Shown here piece by piece: positions 25,516 through 34,392 of a DNA stretch of 64,000 nt; within the stretch, counting starts at the first letter, position 1; the number at the start of each line of letters is the position of its first letter. The notes beneath the pieces were generated by a model. That model did not search any database, was not told the DNA's origin, and saw only the letters and a program-made list of their open reading frames with translations. Source of the DNA: an uncultured Atopobium sp. Its GTDB lineage: Bacteria; Actinomycetota; Coriobacteriia; Coriobacteriales; Atopobiaceae. Both the position numbers and the translations under genes were made by a program. The stretch lies in contig CALHVU010000035.1 in NCBI GenBank assembly GCA_938036925.1, forward strand, positions 24,115 to 88,114. The letters are read 5' to 3'.

Positions 25516-28383
25516 TCAGCCCGTATTCTGTAAGCCTGCGGCAACACCAGACACGGTACACAAAATTAGGTAGGTAATATTTGCGCGCTCCTCTGGAGTA
25601 AGCATGTCATCTCTTGTACGAAGCTCAGACAGGGCATGCACCTGCGTAACCGAGAGAATATTAACAAATGGCAGACGCAGGCGGATAACAGGGCCAAGCA
25701 CACGACGGTTCTCCAACGGCCACTTGTTCCCGGTGATAGCAAGGACCCACTTACGCGTTAGCGACATCTCAGAGAGAACCATCTCTGAAAGCTCAGCACG
25801 ATCACCCAGAGCCAGATAAAGTCTTGCAATACGAGCATCAATCTTGGAGATTGACATCTCAATGTTGTCGATAAACGTAGTGAACAGAGGCCACTCTCTA
25901 TATGCCTCGCGGAGGCGTTCAATATCCCCTACCGCCTCGCAGGCACTACCCAGTCCATACCATGCAGCCAGGTTGATACGAGCCTGAGACCACGAGAAAA
26001 TCCAGGGGATAGCACGCAAGTCATCAAGAGACTTGGCGCCCAGACCACGTTTTGCAGGTCTTGAACCAATGGGGAGAAGGCCAATCTCTGTCAGAGGGGT
26101 AACAACCGAGAACCACTCAGCAAAGCCATCAGAGTGAATGAGCTCCAAGAAGCGCTGCTTGGAGGCCCTATCAAGCTCAGATGCGAGCGAAGCAAACTTA
26201 ACGTCTGTCTGGGTATTCTTCTGCTCAATAGAAGGTGCCATCTGAAGCAGTGTTGCTCCAGCAACGGACTCTACGTGACGACGAGCAAGCGTTGGGTCAC
26301 CATAGCGAGCAAAAATAACTTCTCCCTGCTCAGTAAGTTTAAAGCGACCGTTGACTGAGCCTTTGGGCTGCGAAAGAACAGCACGGTTTGCAGGACCACC
26401 GCCACGACCAACTGCACCGCCTCGGCCATGCATCAAGATGAGGTCAATGGAGTTCTTCTCTGCCCACTCTGCTAAAGCAGCCTGGGTCTTATGCAGTACC
26501 AGCGTTGCCGTAGTTGGTCCCTCGTCCTTTGAGGAATCGGAATAGCCCAACATGACCTCAAGCTTGCGGTCTGTCTGAGCAAGACGCGCTTGCACCTCAG
26601 GAAGCTGAATTACCTGGTCAAGTGTAGCAACAGCGTTCTCAAGGTCTTCAATTTGCTCAAAGAGTGGAATGACGTCTAGTACAGGAACGTCTTCTTCATT
26701 TGCAAACGCAAGACGTGCAAGTTTATAGACATTCTCAACATCCTGAGCAGACTGCGTAAACGAAATAATATAGCGACGAGCAGCGTTAATGCCGTTCTTC
26801 TTTTGAATTGATCCAATGGAGCGGAAGGTGTCTAGCACCTCCTGCGTCATAGCATCAAGTTTGGCGGGTTTCTCGGCAGTTGATGGGTGTGCCTCAATAT
26901 CTGCAAGTGCACGCTTGTGCACCAAAGAGTGCTGACGGAACTCCATCTCTACCAAGTGGAAGCCAAAAGTTTGAGCCTGCCAGATAAGCTTCTGAACAGG
27001 ACCGTAGGCAATACGGTAAGCCCCTGCTTGAGCCAGTGAATCCTGAATAACACGCAGATCAGCAATAAACTCTTCAGCGTTTTGATACATCAGGTCAGCA
27101 TTGCGCTCAATGGTGGCGCTGAGTCGGCCAGAAATGACGCGCATTGCCGCACGGTGCAGCTCAGACCCAGCCTTATCAATAGCCCCAGAGGTCAGGGCCT
27201 GGCTCATTTCTACCTGCTGCGCCCAAAGATTAGCAAGTGCAGGCGAAGCTGGAGTAGAAATACCATCAAGCGTCAGGCCTCGACTGACTTCCTTGGTAGC
27301 CCTAGCGAGTGCCTGCAGTACGTGTACACGGTACTTCTCGGCAACTTGGCGAGAAACCAGGGCGGTAACATTAGGGTTACCGTCGCGGTCGGAGCCAATC
27401 CAGCTACCTGGACGGAAAAATGGTGGGCAGACAGGCGACACACAACCAGCGTTTTCTCCCAGCACCCAGTTATCAAAGCGACGATATACCGAAGGAACCA
27501 TCTCAAAAAGGGTGGTATCAAAAATGTTGAGGACAGTATCTGCCTCCTCCAAAGGAGTTGGTTTTTTATGACCGATAGGAGACGTACGGAATAGGCCGTC
27601 AATCTCTTGCAGCATGCGACGCTCGTTTTCAACACGAGCAGGACCACCAAGCCTCTGACGTTCATCAAGAAGCTCTGAGATGGTACGAATTCGGCGTTCA
27701 ACGTTTTTACGACGAGCCTCAGTTGGATGCGCGGTAAAGACGGGATGGAACTCAAGACGATTAAGACGTGCTTTTGCCTCTTCTTCACCGCACTCGTCAA
27801 TAAGCTGTCTATATGCAACGGTTATCTCATTGATAGGGTCTTCTGCAGAAGATGGATCAACAGAAGCCTCACGAGAGCGCAGGCTGGTAACACGATAATT
27901 CTCTTCACAAAGATTTGCTAAGTGGAAGAAAGTTACAAATGCGCGCATGAGAAGCACGGAGTCTTCCATGCTTAGATTGTCAATGGTAGAAGCAAAACGC
28001 AGAAAAGCATTAAGCGATTCCTTCTCTGAATCTACTTTGAGTACCGCATTGATTGCCTCAAGCAGCAAAGGTGCGCGAGTTGTAGACAAATCATCTGGTC
28101 CAGCTTTAATTGCCTCAACCAACAACGTGTCAAAACTAGTAAGAAGATCTGGATTGTACTCAGCAAGCACTTTTCTTACCAAACGCAAAAAGAAGGTAAG
28201 GTTATCGCGCAGAGGAGCTGGCGCTTTAAGCGCCTGAATAAGGGTACGAGCAGCAGCAATCTCATTCCCGCGTCGTTCAAGAAGCGACTGAGCTACTTCA
28301 GAAGTTGTTGCACCATCGATGGGTTTCTCGTCAAAAGAAGCATTGCTGGACTCTAGATTTGAATCTTGAGGATTGCCTGCCAT
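25516..28383 (-). CDS. ppc: Phosphoenolpyruvate carboxylase
   Basis: A 955-residue cytosolic enzyme that adds bicarbonate to PEP to make oxaloacetate. Catalytic marks: FTAHPTEARRKNV (catalytic His), GSWIGSDRDGNP (PEP/metal site), LMLGYSDSSKDEGP-like VMLGYSDSSKDEG, and MHGRGGAVGRGGGP (mobile loop). The C-terminus ends in QNTG, the essential terminal pattern of PEPCs. The open frame reaches further upstream, but GAAAGGA lies 5-6 bases ahead of the ATG giving MAGNPQ and would overlap an earlier ATG, so I use the later one. Confidence 0.95.
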   Translation of the reverse strand: MAGNPQDSNLESSNASFDEKPIDGATTSEVAQSLLERRGNEIAAARTLIQALKAPAPLRDNLTFFLRLVRKVLAEYNPDLLTSFDTLLVEAIKAGPDDLSTTRAPLLLEAINAVLKVDSEKESLNAFLRFASTIDNLSMEDSVLLMRAFVTFFHLANLCEENYRVTSLRSREASVDPSSAEDPINEITVAYRQLIDECGEEEAKARLNRLEFHPVFTAHPTEARRKNVERRIRTISELLDERQRLGGPARVENERRMLQEIDGLFRTSPIGHKKPTPLEEADTVLNIFDTTLFEMVPSVYRRFDNWVLGENAGCVSPVCPPFFRPGSWIGSDRDGNPNVTALVSRQVAEKYRVHVLQALARATKEVSRGLTLDGISTPASPALANLWAQQVEMSQALTSGAIDKAGSELHRAAMRVISGRLSATIERNADLMYQNAEEFIADLRVIQDSLAQAGAYRIAYGPVQKLIWQAQTFGFHLVEMEFRQHSLVHKRALADIEAHPSTAEKPAKLDAMTQEVLDTFRSIGSIQKKNGINAARRYIISFTQSAQDVENVYKLARLAFANEEDVPVLDVIPLFEQIEDLENAVATLDQVIQLPEVQARLAQTDRKLEVMLGYSDSSKDEGPTTATLVLHKTQAALAEWAEKNSIDLILMHGRGGAVGRGGGPANRAVLSQPKGSVNGRFKLTEQGEVIFARYGDPTLARRHVESVAGATLLQMAPSIEQKNTQTDVKFASLASELDRASKQRFLELIHSDGFAEWFSVVTPLTEIGLLPIGSRPAKRGLGAKSLDDLRAIPWIFSWSQARINLAAWYGLGSACEAVGDIERLREAYREWPLFTTFIDNIEMSISKIDARIARLYLALGDRAELSEMVLSEMSLTRKWVLAITGNKWPLENRRVLGPVIRLRLPFVNILSVTQVHALSELRTRDDMLTPEERANITYLILCTVSGVAAGLQNTG

Positions 28384-28564
28384 GCTCATCCTTTCGTCAC
28401 ATGACTCAGAATACGTACTATCTACCATACCCTTTTGTAACAATCTTCGCACGATTGTTTGTCAATCTGTTACCTAATGTACATCGTGGACTACAATCGA
28501 TATAACAAATAAAAATTGATATATCAAAGTTTCTGGCCACGTTAAAGAAGATTTTAGGTTTTAC

Positions 28565-29998
28565 ATGCTCAATCCATTCAAGAAAAGTCGTACTGCGTAC
28601 AACAATTCTTCCGTACATAAGCAGGTAGAGCGTCTTCGCACACCTCGCTATGAGCTTGATGACTCGCGCACAAACGGGGGTCAATCTGGCATTGTGGTTA
28701 CATGGTGGACCAGACTTCTCTCTGCCGTGGTCTCTGGCGATATTGCTAATCAAGACGAGCAATACTTGGCACATCAAACGTCCCAGGATTATCTCTTCAA
28801 TGCACTTGGACAAGGTGCCTGGGGTGCACTTTTCCCGCTTTTAACTGTTGTTTGCTCTCAGCTTGTTGGCATTGAACAAGCAGGACTTTTCTCCATGGCA
28901 TTTGTTGTGGCAACGCTTTTGTTATTTATTGCCCAATACGGTGTTCGCACGTATCAAGTTTCCGACATAGCTGAACAACGTAGTTTTTCTGATTACCAGA
29001 TTCAACGCGCAGCTACCGTTGTTGTCATGGTACTAGCAGGTCTTATTTGGTGCTTCTTTAAAGGGTATACCGAGCCCATGTTTTCTATCTGCACGGGAGC
29101 TTTGCTCTTTAGGGCGGTTGACGGTATGGCTGATGTCTACGAAGGTCGTCTTCAGCAAAAAGACAAGCTCTACCTCGCAGGACTCAGTCAGGCTCTTAGG
29201 TGTAGTGCCAGTTTTATTCTCTTTACTGTTGTGTTGTTTGTTACCAGAAATCTTGTATGGGCAAGCTGGAGCATGGGTATTTGTGCCCTTATCACCCTGC
29301 TATTTATTTCTGCTCCCCTAGCCATTCTTGAGACCGATAAAAGCGTGCGCATCAAACTTGCAAACATTAAAGATATCTTTGTACAGTGCTGGCCTCTCTT
29401 TTTGGCACTTTTCCTCTACAACCTTATTGACTCGCTGCCAAAGTTTGCCATGGAAGGCACGCTTTCTTACAGCAATCAGTTGTACTTCAACGCACTTTAT
29501 TTCCCAGCTCACACTATTTTGATGATCTCTACGCTCATCTACAGGCCACAGCTCTTCAAACTTGCTAGTTTGTTAGAAACCTCAATTCATAATCCCGCTA
29601 ATAAGAAACGCTTTGGCGTAATTGTACTTGCAATGTTTGGTGCTATTGCCGTAGTCACCATAGGTACCGCTGCATTTGTCGAGTTCATTGGCATTCCTCT
29701 TAACGGCTTCTTATATGGCGTTGATTTTGAACAATATCGTGGACTTGCACGTATTATGGTGGCCACGGGTGGACTTTGTGCTGCGATCGACTTTTTATAC
29801 CAGCTCATCACGATCATGCGAGTTCAAAAAGCCGTTACGCGCGCGTACCTCATTTCATTTGCTGTATCCATCCCCATTATCTGGATGATGGTCAGCTTTA
29901 CTGGTCTTAACGGCGCAGTTATTGGCAGCTTCTCATCCATCCTTATCCTCTTCTTACTGCTCATCAGCGAATACGCCGTAGCACGTATGAAAAACTAG
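28565..29998 (+). CDS. Polysaccharide/lipid flippase-like membrane protein (MOP superfamily)
   Basis: A 477-residue protein with about 12-14 hydrophobic helices, similar to Wzx-type flippases that move lipid-linked glycans across the membrane. It is a clear paralogue of the flippase at 54042-55292 (compare FSMAFVVATLLLFIAQYGVRTYQVSD with the other's FSLAYAVAQ...RTYQVTD). An extra ~70-residue hydrophilic N-terminus precedes the first helix. It stands alone, divergent from ppc and 23 kb from the glycan locus. Its substrate is unknown. Confidence 0.8.
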   Translation: MLNPFKKSRTAYNNSSVHKQVERLRTPRYELDDSRTNGGQSGIVVTWWTRLLSAVVSGDIANQDEQYLAHQTSQDYLFNALGQGAWGALFPLLTVVCSQLVGIEQAGLFSMAFVVATLLLFIAQYGVRTYQVSDIAEQRSFSDYQIQRAATVVVMVLAGLIWCFFKGYTEPMFSICTGALLFRAVDGMADVYEGRLQQKDKLYLAGLSQALRCSASFILFTVVLFVTRNLVWASWSMGICALITLLFISAPLAILETDKSVRIKLANIKDIFVQCWPLFLALFLYNLIDSLPKFAMEGTLSYSNQLYFNALYFPAHTILMISTLIYRPQLFKLASLLETSIHNPANKKRFGVIVLAMFGAIAVVTIGTAAFVEFIGIPLNGFLYGVDFEQYRGLARIMVATGGLCAAIDFLYQLITIMRVQKAVTRAYLISFAVSIPIIWMMVSFTGLNGAVIGSFSSILILFLLLISEYAVARMKN

Positions 29999-30021
29999 CA
30001 AAACAATTGACGCTCAAACGT

Positions 30022-30061
30022 AAAATCCCTCTGCTCCATACGTTGGAACAGAGGGGTTTTT
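30022..30061 (+). terminator. Rho-independent terminator of the flippase gene
   Basis: AAAATCCCTCTG and CAGAGGGGTTTT pair around a 16-base loop, followed by TTTTT. It lies 25 bases after the stop codon. Confidence 0.85.
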
Positions 30062-30070
30062 AATGCATAT

Positions 30071-30105
30071 AGCGAGAAACCCGTCTGCTAGAGGGGTTTC
30101 TCGAC
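30071..30105 (-). terminator. Hairpin after the glutaredoxin gene, degenerate GGCGAGAA pair
   Basis: On the minus strand CGAGAAACCC and GGGTTTCTCG form a 10-bp perfect stem. Each arm is the repeated motif with one changed base at the outer end. The tail is only moderately T-rich. Confidence 0.6.
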
Positions 30106-30112
30106 AATGAGC

Positions 30113-30430
30113 TTAGAAGGAGCAAGCGCCGCCGATAGTGCAAGCAGCTGCAGCGGAACCATCGTCTGAGTCATCGTTTGAACCAGAAACATGGAAGACC
30201 TCAGAAAGGTAATTGATGATGTCGCCGGACTCATACATTGCCTTGCCGTCAATGAACAGGCATGGGACCTGGCGTTTGCCGCCAACCTCAATGAGGCGCT
30301 CACGAGCCGCGTCATCTGCAACGATATCATGCATAGGAAGCTCAATGTTGTTCTGCTCCATAAAGGACATGACCTTGTGGCAGTATGGGCAGGTTGGCTT
30401 ATAGAAAAGCTCAAGATTCTGAGTAGCCAT
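30113..30430 (-). CDS. Glutaredoxin-like protein with Cys-containing tail
   Basis: A 105-residue thioredoxin-fold protein. The redox site is KPTCPYCHKV (CPYC, dithiol type), followed by the cis-Pro motif RQVPCLFIDG and ESGDIINYL, as in glutaredoxins. The C-terminus adds an acidic linker and ACTIGGACSF, two extra Cys residues that are not part of the standard fold and may bind metal or act as a redox relay. Single gene with its own terminator. Confidence 0.9.
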   Translation of the reverse strand: MATQNLELFYKPTCPYCHKVMSFMEQNNIELPMHDIVADDAARERLIEVGGKRQVPCLFIDGKAMYESGDIINYLSEVFHVSGSNDDSDDGSAAAACTIGGACSF

Positions 30431-30548
30431 AAAAACTCCTTTTGTTAGTAATTACTACTACTTTGTCTATACCCACCATAACGTAGTTGTTTCACATGGA
30501 TTTAGATAGGCATAAAAATAGCCGCACAAGGCGGCTATTAGTAGTTGA

Positions 30549-30624
30549 TGGTGCCAGCAACCAGGATCGAACTGATGACCCCCGCTTTACGAGAGCGGTG
30601 CTCTACCAACTGAGCTATGCTGGC
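30549..30624 (-). tRNA. tRNA-Thr (anticodon CGU)
   Basis: Minus strand, 76 nt including encoded CCA. Acceptor GCCAGCA pairs with TGCTGGC; D arm GCTCAGTTGGTAGAGC; anticodon stem CCGCT/AGCGG around CTCGTAA with anticodon CGT, which reads ACG; T arm has GTTCGATCC; discriminator A then CCA. Confidence 0.93.
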
Positions 30625-30681
30625 GTGCAAAAGCGCGCTAACAACTATACGGGGAAGCCCTGTATTATTCAAGCAGAAATA

Positions 30682-31872
30682 CTAAAGAAGCCCGAGAACA
30701 CCACGAACAAGGCGCTCAAGATCATTTGCGTACTTCTCAGATGCCTCTTGAACACTCTTATGCGTAGTTCCGTGAGCTCCAGCTGGATTTGCTGCAAGCG
30801 TCAGGGCTAACACGTTCATATCAAGAGCGCGGGCCATAATGACTTCAAGAGCTGTAGAAACGCCAACGTATGAAACGCCAAAGCTACGAAGCATAGCAAC
30901 CTCTGCTGGAGTCTCAAAGTTTGGTCCCAAAAGACCAGCAAAAACGCCCTCGTTGAGCTCAATTTTGAGGTCATCCGCTACGCCGCATGCAAGCGTTCTT
31001 AGATAAGGCGAGAAGGCATCATTCATATCTACAAATGGGGTCTCGACATCGCGAAGGCCTGCCCACTCTGCAAGCGGATTGGTTCCAGTGAGGTTAATCT
31101 GATCAGTAATAACGCCAAGGCCAGTCTTTGCGTTTCCAGAAACAGCACCTGTTGCACCTGCAAAAATAATGTCTTTGCAGCCCAGGTGATGGGCATGCTG
31201 AACAAGAGAGGTTACCTCAGCTGCAGAATAACCCTGATAGAGATGTACGCGACCAGGATACACAACCACAGGTACGCCGTCGATAGTACCAATAGTTGCC
31301 TCAAAGCTGTGACCAGCCATAGGAGAAGCGTCAACAGGGAAACCTGGAATGTCACGATAATCAATACGACGGACTGGCTTTACCAAATCAGCAAGATGAC
31401 CAAGTCCGGTTCCCAAAATAAGAGCAACAGGATGCTCAACAGATGGGCTTACATTCTCAATGGTTTTCTCGGTAACCACGCAAATCCCCTCCTCTAAGAG
31501 GTGACGAGTAAGTGTTCCCTCGCCAGAAACAAGCTTTCCTGAGTACGTACCATCATAAATCTCATGCACGCCACAAGACGGGCTTTTTGCCTTCAAAACG
31601 GCGAGCGTTATGTCAGAAGACGTAACAGCACTAAGAGCAATCTTAGATCCACGTTCAAAATCTTCTGTAACATCCGAGCCATCCTTGAGCCAAACGCGTC
31701 CTTCTCGCTGCTCAGCGGGTGGACGAGGCACAGGAAGGCCCGAGGAAGTCTCGGGGCAAATCTTTGTGACGCTTACTTTTTGAGCCAGCCTTTGTACTGC
31801 GGAAACAGGCTTGGCCCCTCCGTCATATCTGACGGGGAGGCCAAGTAAACAAGCGCTAATAGCAACTTTCAT
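30682..31872 (-). CDS. DUF523 - purine nucleoside phosphorylase fusion
   Basis: A 396-residue two-domain protein. Residues ~1-142 are a DUF523 domain (MKVAISACLLGLPVRYDG, PETSSGLPVPRPPAE, KAKSPSCGVHEIYDG), a small Cys-bearing domain of unknown role. Residues ~146-396 are a trimeric-type purine nucleoside phosphorylase: LILGTGLG (phosphate site), MAGHSFEATIG, YPGRVHLYQGYSA, FAGATGAVSG, GPNFETPAEVAML (purine site) and STALEVIMARALDM. The phosphorylase splits purine nucleosides with phosphate for salvage. The fusion suggests DUF523 acts on, or senses, a related base or sulfur compound. Overall frame is unbroken. Confidence 0.88.
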   Translation of the reverse strand: MKVAISACLLGLPVRYDGGAKPVSAVQRLAQKVSVTKICPETSSGLPVPRPPAEQREGRVWLKDGSDVTEDFERGSKIALSAVTSSDITLAVLKAKSPSCGVHEIYDGTYSGKLVSGEGTLTRHLLEEGICVVTEKTIENVSPSVEHPVALILGTGLGHLADLVKPVRRIDYRDIPGFPVDASPMAGHSFEATIGTIDGVPVVVYPGRVHLYQGYSAAEVTSLVQHAHHLGCKDIIFAGATGAVSGNAKTGLGVITDQINLTGTNPLAEWAGLRDVETPFVDMNDAFSPYLRTLACGVADDLKIELNEGVFAGLLGPNFETPAEVAMLRSFGVSYVGVSTALEVIMARALDMNVLALTLAANPAGAHGTTHKSVQEASEKYANDLERLVRGVLGLL

Positions 31873-31885
31873 TGCTTTTCAGATC

Positions 31886-32734
31886 CTAGAGAGCAAGAGA
31901 GTAAACAGCAATAGATGCCTTACCAAGAATCTCGTTGATCTTCTGTGACCACTCCTGAGAAGCTTTGCTTGCAACAGCAGAGTACTTGCTCATTGCAACC
32001 TGATAAGCGGTCTGAGCAGCTGCATAAGAAGCGGAATCGTTGGAGATTGAATAAGCAGAGAGCTGCTTGTAGTAATCGCCATCCTGGGAAGCCCAAGTGT
32101 TGTTCTTAGCGTCCCACTCATCACCAGCAAGACCAATGATGTACTGAGCGTACTCCTGGCTTGTAGTCTCAGAGTTGCCGTCCTCAGGTGCAGTTGGTGC
32201 CTGTGGAGCATCTGGAAGGGTTGTAGTCAAAACGCTATCACGATACTTCTTCATGATGACAGCATCATTAATAAGCTTCTTTGCAACATCTTCAGAGAGC
32301 TTGTATGCAGAAGCAACCTGGCTAACATCAGTAGTCTTGAAGTTGGTCTGCATGTAATTGTTGACCTCGTCATCAGTGACGGTAATACCCTTGCTCTGAG
32401 CCTCAGCTACAACAAGAGCATTACGAACATAGCCAATAATCTTATCGGCTGCTGGAACAGCATAGGTGCCGTCAGACTGCTTTGCTGCGTCAAGACCAGA
32501 AGTGTTCTCAATAACCTCACGAGCAGTTACTTCTTTGGTCTGACCGTTATAGGTATAAGAAGCAATAGGAGTGTTGAGCTCGCCCTCAGAAAGTGTGGTG
32601 CGACCGTTCAAAGAACCAGTAGCTCCGCCGCCGCCAAGAAGGAAGCGACCGATGACAATACCAAGAGCAAACAATACAACTGCGCCAACTCCGATAAAAA
32701 TCTTTGAGTTCTTTCTTACATCAATAGATGGCAT
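31886..32734 (-). CDS. Membrane-anchored SurA_N-like protein (possible foldase)
   Basis: A 282-residue protein with one N-terminal membrane anchor (IFIGVGAVVLFALGIVIG) and a Gly-rich linker, then a mostly helical extracytoplasmic domain. VRNALVVAEAQSKGITVTDDEVNNYMQ matches the SurA/PrsA N-terminal chaperone helix pattern. No parvulin isomerase domain is visible. Start set at the ATG giving MPSIDV, with AAAGG seven bases ahead; an earlier in-frame ATG has no good site. It lies 13 bases before the DUF523-PNP gene on the same strand. Confidence 0.72.
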   Translation of the reverse strand: MPSIDVRKNSKIFIGVGAVVLFALGIVIGRFLLGGGGATGSLNGRTTLSEGELNTPIASYTYNGQTKEVTAREVIENTSGLDAAKQSDGTYAVPAADKIIGYVRNALVVAEAQSKGITVTDDEVNNYMQTNFKTTDVSQVASAYKLSEDVAKKLINDAVIMKKYRDSVLTTTLPDAPQAPTAPEDGNSETTSQEYAQYIIGLAGDEWDAKNNTWASQDGDYYKQLSAYSISNDSASYAAAQTAYQVAMSKYSAVASKASQEWSQKINEILGKASIAVYSLAL

Positions 32735-32868
32735 ATCCTTGCCTTTCATCGCTCAATGCAACTATGCGTACACTAATACAAACCTGTAGTTTACTCTTAT
32801 TAGCATGCATAAAACATACAACCAGTAAACTCCCCCGTTTGCACACAGTCGTTTACATGCAAAACAAA

Positions 32869-33555
32869 CTATTTGGTAGCTGCAACAATCTCTTCCGAAT
32901 ACTGTTTGATGTATCCAGTGGCATTTTCTGCATCAAACTTCATGCGCTGAGACAATGCCTTCTTCACATCCTTAGAAATAGTTCCGTGTGCTAAGGCGAG
33001 AAGACCCTGGAGCATATCATGGTACTCAGCATCTCCGTGATAGCACTGAACCGCTTCATCCAAAAGTGGCCACGCCTCATCAGAATGCTTTGCAGAAGTT
33101 GCTCCGTACTGACAGAGGAACAAAAATGCTGCGAGACGCACCGTTGCTGAGTCGTCATCAAACAAAGAAGCTTCAGCAGCGTCAAATGCCTTAAAGACCT
33201 GGTCACCAAAGTGAGCGCTCAGATTGGCAAGCGCATCAAGTACTTCCCAACGGGTTTGTGCCTCTGGCCTATATAGTGCATCAATAAGAGAATCAATGTG
33301 CTCTTCAAAAGCAAGAGGAGCAATATGGGCCAGCTCCGCAAGCTCATGAGAAGCGTCTTGACGAGCGCGCCTACTAGCATCAGATAAAGCAATGACCAGT
33401 GCATTCACTTTTTTCATCTGTGCCATAGTTGGCTTTTTTGTAGCCTTCTTAGCAGGTTGCTTTTCTTCTTTTGGCGCCTTTGTAGAGCCCGCTTTTGCGG
33501 TTGCCTTAGTTGAAGCCTTTTTTGGCTTCTGAGCAGTTTCTTTCTTTTCTGCCAT
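32869..33555 (-). CDS. HEAT-repeat-like protein with Lys/Ala-rich tail
   Basis: A 228-residue protein. The first ~45 residues are Lys/Ala/Pro-rich, like histone H1-type bacterial tails. The rest is helical with repeats of the HEAT type (SRRARQDASHELAELAHIAP, QTRWEVLDALANLSAHFGDQ, SATVRLAAFLFLCQYGA). HEAT repeats form protein-binding solenoids; the basic tail could contact nucleic acid. Twenty-eight bases downstream of the NYN-LOTUS gene, probably cotranscribed. No specific function can be given. Confidence 0.72.
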   Translation of the reverse strand: MAEKKETAQKPKKASTKATAKAGSTKAPKEEKQPAKKATKKPTMAQMKKVNALVIALSDASRRARQDASHELAELAHIAPLAFEEHIDSLIDALYRPEAQTRWEVLDALANLSAHFGDQVFKAFDAAEASLFDDDSATVRLAAFLFLCQYGATSAKHSDEAWPLLDEAVQCYHGDAEYHDMLQGLLALAHGTISKDVKKALSQRMKFDAENATGYIKQYSEEIVAATK

Positions 33556-33583
33556 GAAACCTAAATCCTCTCTAAAACACCCT

Positions 33584-34366
33584 TTATTCTCTAAATCCGT
33601 CTACGACAACGGTGCCGCTTTTTTGATCCTCATGAATTTTAATAAATCCAAGGCTCGATGCTTCCCGTAAAAGAGAAGTAAACGAACGATATCCATAAGT
33701 TGCCTCAGCAAACTGTGGACGCTTCCTTCGCATAGTCTCCTTTAAACGAGACGCATAAATAAATGTTTCGCTTTCGCGCTCCAAAGACTCAATAGTCTCA
33801 AATAAGAGCTGATAGCAGTCGTGTTTCTCGACAGGTACCTTCTCTTTAAAGTCTGGAATTCTGCCAGAACTCAAAATATCCTCGTAGAAGATAAACTCGT
33901 CACAGACCTCAGCAAGAAGCGAGCTGGTAGACTCCTTCATGCCAACGCCAATGACTGTTTTACCAGCCTCTTTAAGCTTTGCCACAAGTGGCGAGAAGTC
34001 CGAGTCACCAGAAAGCACAGCGAATGTGTCAATGTGGTCTTTAGTAAGACACATCTCAACAGCATCTACCGCAAGTCTAATATCGGCAGAGTTCTTGCCG
34101 GTATAGGCCCTATCTGGAATCTCGATGAGCTCAATACCAAGCTCATGCAGGGGTGTAATAGCATTTGGAAAGCGCTGCCAATCGCAATATGCACGCTTGG
34201 CAGTAATGCGTCCCTTATCAACCAGCCTCTCCATAATGAGCTTCATCTCTGGAAGATGGCCTGGTTCTTGATGACCGTTTCTCTTTCTTTTACCTGTTCC
34301 TAGTGCCAAATTTTCATAATCGATGAAAACCGCAATAGAGCTCTGAGGAGTAGAAATATCACTCAT
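33584..34366 (-). CDS. NYN domain - OST-HTH/LOTUS protein (putative ribonuclease)
   Basis: A 260-residue two-domain protein. The N-terminal NYN (PIN-like) domain has AVFIDYENLA, SADIRLAVDAVEMC and LSGDSDFSPLVAKLKEAGKTVIGVG, with the acidic residues expected to bind metal. The C-terminal ~75 residues (SRLKETMRRKRPQFAEATYGYRSFTSLLREASSLGFI) form an OST-HTH/LOTUS domain, an RNA-binding module. The pair is known in bacteria as LabA/DUF88-type proteins thought to cut RNA; target unknown. Next to a basic HEAT-repeat gene. Confidence 0.87.
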   Translation of the reverse strand: MSDISTPQSSIAVFIDYENLALGTGKRKRNGHQEPGHLPEMKLIMERLVDKGRITAKRAYCDWQRFPNAITPLHELGIELIEIPDRAYTGKNSADIRLAVDAVEMCLTKDHIDTFAVLSGDSDFSPLVAKLKEAGKTVIGVGMKESTSSLLAEVCDEFIFYEDILSSGRIPDFKEKVPVEKHDCYQLLFETIESLERESETFIYASRLKETMRRKRPQFAEATYGYRSFTSLLREASSLGFIKIHEDQKSGTVVVDGFRE

Positions 34367-34392
34367 AATCGGGGTTCCTTTGCGGTTAGCAC

